Shown here: positions 58,479 through 64,000 of the stretch, piece by piece
How positions within the stretch are numbered: the first letter of the stretch is position 1
Layout: the number at the start of each line of letters is the position of its first letter
Source of the DNA: Linanthus parryae
Taxonomy: Eukaryota > Streptophyta > Magnoliopsida > Ericales > Polemoniaceae
Direction: 5' to 3'
DNA: 64,000 bases
NCBI GenBank assembly: GCA_023055425.1
Contig: JALGPY010000003.1
Location: 75,987,491-76,051,490 of the forward strand
The notes under the pieces: model-generated
What the model saw: the letters and a program-made list of their open reading frames with translations, nothing else
What the model was told of the DNA's origin: nothing
Databases searched by the model: none
Program-made: the position numbers and the translations under genes

Positions 58479-59153
58479 TCCTGCGAAAGGGCAAAAAAAG
58501 GGGGGGAGAAATACCACACCAGTCAGTTTGAATTTTGGAATTCGAGATCTATGCAACAGGAAGCAAACAGTTCCGGTGCCGATTTCAGAAATTGGGTAAT
58601 TGCAAGATCCAATATCGTCGAAAGAGTAAAGCGAAGCGGGATTAAAGATCAAAACCTCTTCACAGATTCCATGGGTTTACAGATTCAACGCAGTTCAAGG
58701 CAAACGCCGGTACTTTAAAATCAAAAAGTAAACGAGGCCAACCTTGTTTCCTTGAAGCCTGCTTGGATATGCACAGTTGAAGAATACGATTTGCAGTTCT
58801 GAACTGATGGTTAATGATCTGGATCTGCTCTCGAAGATCTCCGGGTACCATTCACTTTAAGAGAAAGAAGTGATGCTCTGCAATAATGGGATACAAGGTA
58901 TTTATCCAAAAGAATGAGGGGTTGCGTCCCTTCAGTAGTCGAATCGCAACCGTCACCGTCGTGTCGCGCAATCACAGGACGGGCTGACGTCACGCCTAAA
59001 ACCCTAAAGGTCAGATGGCACGACTCTAGGGGTTTTAGGTCATAATTACACGCACGGGGGCTGAATCTACCCGTATTTGAATTGGTACGTGACGGCGACG
59101 CGCATGTTGGTTTCCGCGCATGGAAGCCTATACAGCTACAAGCCTTCACGCGC
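58479..59153 (-). promoter_or_regulatory. Upstream region of the antisense gene
   Basis: Minus-strand GGATAAATACC (58907-58897) is a plausible TATA box. A leader exon could run from about 58870 to the donor CAAG|GTTGGC at 58743/58742, with the acceptor at 58481. The internal promoter would make the gene independent of the LTR. Confidence 0.45.
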
Positions 59154-59167
59154 AGAAAGGGGGCTAA
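59154..59167 (+). other. Polypurine tract of the gypsy element
   Basis: AGAAAGGGGGCTAA directly precedes the 3' LTR. The same tract (GAAAGGGGGCTAA) is kept in the deleted derivative. Confidence 0.85.
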
Positions 59168-59793
59168 TGTAGATACTGCTTTATGACATGGCTAATCTTA
59201 GCCACGTGGCGACCATCCAGCACACCATATTGTGCTCCACACACACAGGATCACCAGCCGAGCTGATCCATGTGGGGGCTGCGAGACAGAGCCCTCGCAT
59301 ACCACTGCACGGGACTTGTAGGGATTTGTGGTTTGGAGGCTAGGGTAAGCCCTGTCGCGTGCGAGCCAAGCCCGCGCGCGACCTTTAGTAACTGTTTTGA
59401 GAGATCTATGGCACGAGCTCCCTAGACCCGGTCAATCCGGTCAAACCCGGTCAACCTCGTAACGGTTCCGGTACTCGCGCACCACGTGCTCTAACGGTTC
59501 CTATATACTCGGACGAACGTGCCGTTACGGTTAAGCTAATTAAGCCGCCATTAATGGGCGCATTAACTACACTACAACGGCCACGTTCTCCAGTATATAT
59601 ATCGTTACTCTTTCCATACAAAGAGAAGAACAACACTGCCATACGCGGAAGCTCTGCCAAACCTCTGTCTCTCTCTCAGACATTGCTACTGACTTACTCT
59701 CTCCCTACACACACCCCTATTCTTCCTGTGCGATCCCTGATCCACTACATACGGTGTACACGGAGGTCTCCCTCCCGGAATCTCTTGTGCACA
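59168..59793 (+). repeat. 3' LTR of the gypsy element
   Basis: 626 bp, with no difference from the 5' LTR seen on reading both. CCTGT follows at 59794-59798. Confidence 0.95.
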
Positions 59794-59798
59794 CCTGT

Positions 59799-60840
59799 CC
59801 AATAAAACTAAATAGCCGATTCTTAGGCCCAACAATATTAGTAACAAGAACTCGATGGGAGGATATTACCAACCTTATTGTTAAGTGATTCAACCATTAC
59901 TTCGTACTGAACTGAATCTCTTAGTTTTAAAGAACAGCTCCGATGGGGAGACTTGTCCAACAAACTAGATTCAACAACTATCCTTGTAAGGAGATTTGCC
60001 AAACAATCTGTAATTAACCATGGTACCGATGGGGCACTCATATCAATTACATTATTTCCAAATCAGTTATGGAGGCCTCGGGCTTCATTACTTTGCCAAA
60101 GAAAACCCTTTATCCACTTAATGTTTTTGTTTGAAATACTTATTTTATTAATTTTGAAAAATATGCTCCTTATTTGACTTGACCAAAATTTACAAAATAA
60201 TATCTAGTTTAAACAAACAATTATTTTGTGACCAATTTTGATCTCAAATGAGCGAATAATTTTTCATTAATAAAATTAAATTCAAACACAATTAGATTGA
60301 TATAGACATGCATACAACCGTTTTAATATCCATGTTGTCCGTGATATCTTGATTAGTGACTATTAACAAATAACAAACCAATCAACACAACATAATAAAA
60401 CATCCACCCATAATAACAAAAACAACACATAAACTGTTATTATGGCCATGTCTTCATCGTCTCGCTTCCAATACTTGAATGCTCCATCATCTTCGTCCGC
60501 TCTTTTTGGATCCAACATGTTCCTTCAATTTCTATTACATAGTCCTATCCTACAACATGGATCTAGACTACATAAAATTGAAAAACAAGCTACTAATTAA
60601 TTTACTATTCTCCACAAACTGGAGACTTTACAATTAATTACAACCCAAAATAGTGCCAAAAACACGGCAATAAAACAACAACCACAAACATAAAATAAAA
60701 TTTTAATATGGCCATAATAACAGTGAATCTGCAAAACAGTGTTAGCACAATGCAGTCCATTCACACAATTACCGTATTTTAATTGGACAACATGGTTTGA
60801 TTAATCTAAGCATAAAATCAACGTTGGCTCTGATACCACT
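59799..60840 (-). other. Leader and gag-side internal part of the copia element
   Basis: This continues the copia internal region interrupted at 43621. The binding site lies at 60838-60826. A possible gag start region lies near 60440-60540, but only broken frames remain. Otherwise A/T-rich. Confidence 0.65.
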
Positions 60841-62711
60841 TGAAGGGAAAATTCGATGAGATTTGTCCCGGACCACGTGATTTATGCAGAGAATTAATCG
60901 TAGGCATTTCAAAACATTATAACGGTAAGTTAGCTTGCGGAATAAAACTTACCACATTCCATCCGGACTGGAACGACACGAATCCAGAGACTTTTACCAG
61001 CCACTGACGAAGCTCTGTTCTGAATCTTACACCGAGACCCGTGCCATTGCGTCCGTCTGGTCGAGATACACGATTTTCATATATGGATCGTCTTCATCCG
61101 ACCTCTGTAGCTCCGGTTAAGCTCCAAAAACCAAAATCAGATCCTGCTGAAAATCAACTGCGGACCAGAAACTTTGACCGGCGATATCTGGAGTTCTACA
61201 ACTCCGATCGACGCGCCGTTTCTTCTTGTCTCTTCGTTTTTTCGAGATCTACAACTTTCGTGGTTTACCAAAAGCGATCCGAGATTGTTATCTAGGCCTA
61301 AACACCCAAAAACGGAATCTGGTATGACCGGAAGCCTTCCGACGTATGATCCAAGCTCCGATTCAAGTTCAATAGTGATTCGAACATGAAAAGCTCATGG
61401 ATGCACAGCTGGGTTTTTCTCTCTTGTGTGAAAAAGATGTATGAACAATCATCATCACTTAATAACTATGGTGTACTATTTATAGAGATATATTACTAAC
61501 CCTAATATTAGGAATACTCATAATTGCACACAAGTCCCTTGTAGGAAAACTTTACATAGCAAGTCCCTCCCTACAAACTTTAGTGTAGTTTGCAATTAAG
61601 TCCTAATCATATGGTTTGTAGTAATATCCATCAACTATAAAATACCAAACATAATCTCAATTTACATTCCACACACTTGAGACTCAAAAACACTTGTGAA
61701 TCACATGATCACGCTTATGTTGGACTACGTCGGGGACCTCTGGAGAAAATAAATGAATCGGCTCCCAATAATATATTTGAACTCATAATTCAACCCGAAT
61801 TAAATTCAAAACTAATTATTAATTATAGTTTACTCCACCATAAAACTATAATTGCACTCCGACATTTATTCTCATCATTATGTATGAGCTCCTGTTATTA
61901 ATATCAGATAACTCCCCACGTTAAGATTACAGATACCCGTTAACGCTGATCTACTCTTACTGACAATTTCGATCTCATCAACATCTTATGTATTCCCTGA
62001 TCTAAACCGCTCAACCCTTATTTGTTATGTCTGGTTACAAATAACCAGCTGGCCAGACTTGACATAACAAAACCTAGTGAGCTCCCAGGAGGGTACATCA
62101 TTCTCATACGAGACGTGGATTCCATGATTCGTTTAGCTTTCACCAAATCATAACAATCATTATCCAATATACCAGGATTGTTGAATCGCGTTTGAATCTC
62201 ACTCAATATATCAAAATAATGATTAATCAAGATTTGTGTCCACATAAACAATCATAGATTAAGAGTTTCCAATATTACCAATAACAATGAAATATTATAT
62301 TATCTCACTTCGGTCAGTCCGAGATAATTATATTTCATATGGCGGTCCTGTTCAACATACACAAAGGTATGCTAGTGTAACAAGTTGAAACTATACCGTT
62401 TCCTTGACTGAGATGTGTCAGTATAATGTTACACTACAGTCGTTCCGATGGTTTGTCCAAAATCATCTAGACTGTGAACCCTTACTTATATTCCATAAAT
62501 AACTGACAATCAATCTCGCACATGCCCGAACTCGTCTGCATGTCCAATTGTCTTAGGTATGGAACATTAGACTTTATAATGCATATTTATATGGCAAATA
62601 ATAAATAGCGTTTGCATACTCACGTGCTTGCTAAATTAAGATGCAAACAGTTATCTATTAAGAATTATTAATTCAACCATAAATATGGCTTTCTGAATAC
62701 AATTCCCAACA
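60841..62711 (-). repeat. 5' LTR of the copia element
   Basis: 1871 bp, nearly identical to 38741-40610. Visible differences include one extra T near 60908 and substitutions near 61043, 61059, 61249, 61262, 61315 and 62184. Confidence 0.92.
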
Positions 62712-63566
62712 AGGCGGTCACCTAAGTATCGCCTGGTCTCCTTGGCGTCGACTGCTTAAAAAATTTGCCCAGGCGATCGGATACTTTCAGCTTTAGTTTT
62801 TCATCTCCCTGTAGTGTACAGCGTTGAAATATTAATGAAGTGAAAACTAACGGAGAATCACTTCTCCGTTTACTACCTTCAATTAGTTTTTCAAAACTAC
62901 CACATGTTAAAAAGTAAGTGGCAGACATACTGAAGCTTGGGTAGCACCATTCTACCATACTTTTTCCCCAAAACCAATTGGATCAATGATTGATATTATT
63001 GTTCTCTATTTCTTTTATACAAAGTTTCATGCTTATTTATAGAATATAATCTAATGAATCAACTTAAGAGCATGACTTAAAAGAAATGAACCTTCAAATA
63101 TAAAAATATTCCAATTTACTTATAGCTTAAATTACTGAAAACAAAAAACAAATATATTTGCCAAAGAAGAGGTACATGAAGAGAGAGTTAAAGGTAAAAT
63201 GTTGCATATGTATCCGTTTCATCATCAAAGAAAACAATATGCAAAACATGTATTGATTATATTTTCTTATAAAATAAGCCATAATATTTACATTTATCTA
63301 ATTTCTTAGAGCTTGGAAAAGTTCACTCATAATTTCTTAGAGCCACAGTATTTACATTTATCGACACTTGCTTAAAAAGAATTAAGTTGCTTACCACTTG
63401 GGCATAGCCAAGCTGCTTACCACATAGGAATTAGTTATGAAAGTAAACAAGAGTTATCAAATAGAAAAAAAAAATGTGCGTAAACGTGGATTTTTTTAAT
63501 CATAATTGAAAGACAATTATGTGTACGAAATACCCAAAATAATGCAATCAAACTACTTAGACGAAG
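62712..63566. other. Right flank: AGGCG-rich repeat remnant, then A/T-rich DNA
   Basis: 62712-62790 continues the repeat type seen at 38641-38740. The rest is A/T-rich with no gene I can support; a 78-codon minus frame at 62958-62722 has no domain. Confidence 0.45.
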
Positions 63567-64000
63567 TGTTGGAGTAGATTTCTAGAGGCAATCTATATTC
63601 AGTATGAACAATGTTTTGAATAGCATATTAATTTATTATTTTCAGAGATATTTAATATAATGAAGTCCTTAGGTTGCAATTTTTGTTTATCTTAAATATA
63701 CATATTCCATTATATTGATTAATATGACGATTACTATAGACTAGTATGTGGGTAGATTGATAAGGAGATATCAAGCCTAACACATGGATATGCATTAGGA
63801 GTAATGGCATACTGGATAGACCCACAACGAGTCATTACATACTCTAGTTGTGAAATATTATGTTTTGATATTATCAAAAGTGACACCGTAACTGGGTAAC
63901 TATAAAGATAGTGATCGGGCATGTTAGGAAGCAAGCTGAGAGATGGTAGTGATCTAGAGAGGACTTTCCCTCCTACATAATGAGAGTAAATATCCACGAC
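63567..64000 (+). repeat. Copia LTR (family B), cut by window end
   Basis: It begins TGTTGGAGTAGATTTCTAGAGG and follows the family B consensus on the plus strand up to the window end, including the GTATGTGGGTAGATTGATA block. Confidence 0.8.

Larger units (their letters stand above)
43622..59793 (+). mobile_element. Complete 16.2-kb Tat/Retand-type Ty3/gypsy element
   Basis: LTRs at 43622-44247 and 59168-59793 are each 626 bp and appear identical base by base. A perfect CCTGT duplication flanks them. Internal order: binding site, gag-protease, UGA, pol (reverse transcriptase, RNase H, second archaeal-type RNase H, integrase), hairpin satellite array, antisense spliced gene, purine tract. The second RNase H and the convergent antisense gene mark the Tat lineage; tandem repeats in the 3' region are known from Retand. 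All reading frames are open, so this is probably a very recent and possibly still active insertion. It sits inside the copia element. Confidence 0.95.
38741..62711 (-). mobile_element. Ty1/copia LTR retrotransposon with near-identical LTRs, interrupted by a gypsy element
   Basis: Read on the minus strand: 5' LTR 62711-60841, binding site 60838-60826 (TGGTATCAGAGCC), internal region, purine tract (AAGTGGGAGAT at about 40621-40611), 3' LTR 40610-38741. Flanks AGGCT (38736-38740) and AGGCG (62712-62716) fit a 5-bp duplication with one change. The LTRs differ by about six substitutions and one indel over 1870 bp, so the insertion is young. Even so, the pol remnant is badly broken, which suggests a non-autonomous copy. 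The gypsy element at 43622-59793 splits its internal region, leaving about 4 kb of copia internal DNA. Confidence 0.88.

Noticed and set aside
56496..58652. Reading the antisense exon 1 as a single 718-codon protein starting at 58652
   Set aside because: The upstream codons lie before a strong splice acceptor and look like leader intron; the last codons run past a GT donor into an intron.

Overview
This is a flowering-plant (probably eudicot) nuclear window made almost entirely of nested transposable elements. The sequence shows Ty3/gypsy and Ty1/copia LTR retrotransposons with plant-type primer binding sites, a CACTA DNA transposon, a Mutator-like element and one small host-type gene of the plant-only MINI ZINC FINGER family. 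I could not name the species. There is no rRNA, tRNA gene, CRISPR array or prokaryotic feature.

Layout: (1) 1-7918, minus strand: Athila-type gypsy element with a single gag-pol frame broken by two stop codons; its 3' LTR lies outside the window. (2) 8080-10781: solo copia LTR (family B) split by a solo Sirevirus-like LTR. (3) 12262 to about 27561, plus strand: degenerate Sirevirus-like copia element. It is interrupted by a CACTA element (14307-16977, itself carrying a solo family B LTR) and by an internally deleted Tat-type gypsy derivative (18040-20503). (4) 27562-34500: copia and gypsy LTR fragments, one gypsy LTR being split by a Mutator-like element with about 93-bp perfect terminal repeats and a 9-bp target duplication. 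(5) 36060-36590: integrase relic, followed by the mini zinc finger gene at 37045-37287. (6) 38741-62711, minus strand: copia element with nearly identical 1.87-kb LTRs. A complete 16.2-kb Tat/Retand-type gypsy element (43622-59793) is inserted in it, with LTRs that look identical and a perfect CCTGT target duplication. (7) 63567-64000: start of another family B LTR.

The most interesting unit is the 16.2-kb gypsy element. On the plus strand gag-protease and pol lie in the same frame, separated by one UGA that is followed after 9 nt by a 12-bp stem-loop, the arrangement expected of programmed readthrough. On the minus strand, between pol and the 3' LTR, five exons with matching GT-AG junctions and phases join into an uninterrupted antisense gene of about 1264 codons, with a plant mobile domain and a C-terminal coiled coil. 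The two convergent genes are separated by a tandem array whose repeat unit carries a small hairpin. Its stem is kept by compensatory base changes, and the same hairpins survive in the deleted copy at 18.0-20.5 kb.

A second unusual signal is a 16-bp palindrome (TTTCAAGGCCTTGAAA and variants). It usually occurs as pairs 20-21 nt apart, scattered through LTRs, untranslated parts and coding parts of the Sirevirus-like element. All boundaries, splice sites and counts were read by eye; no alignment or database search was run.
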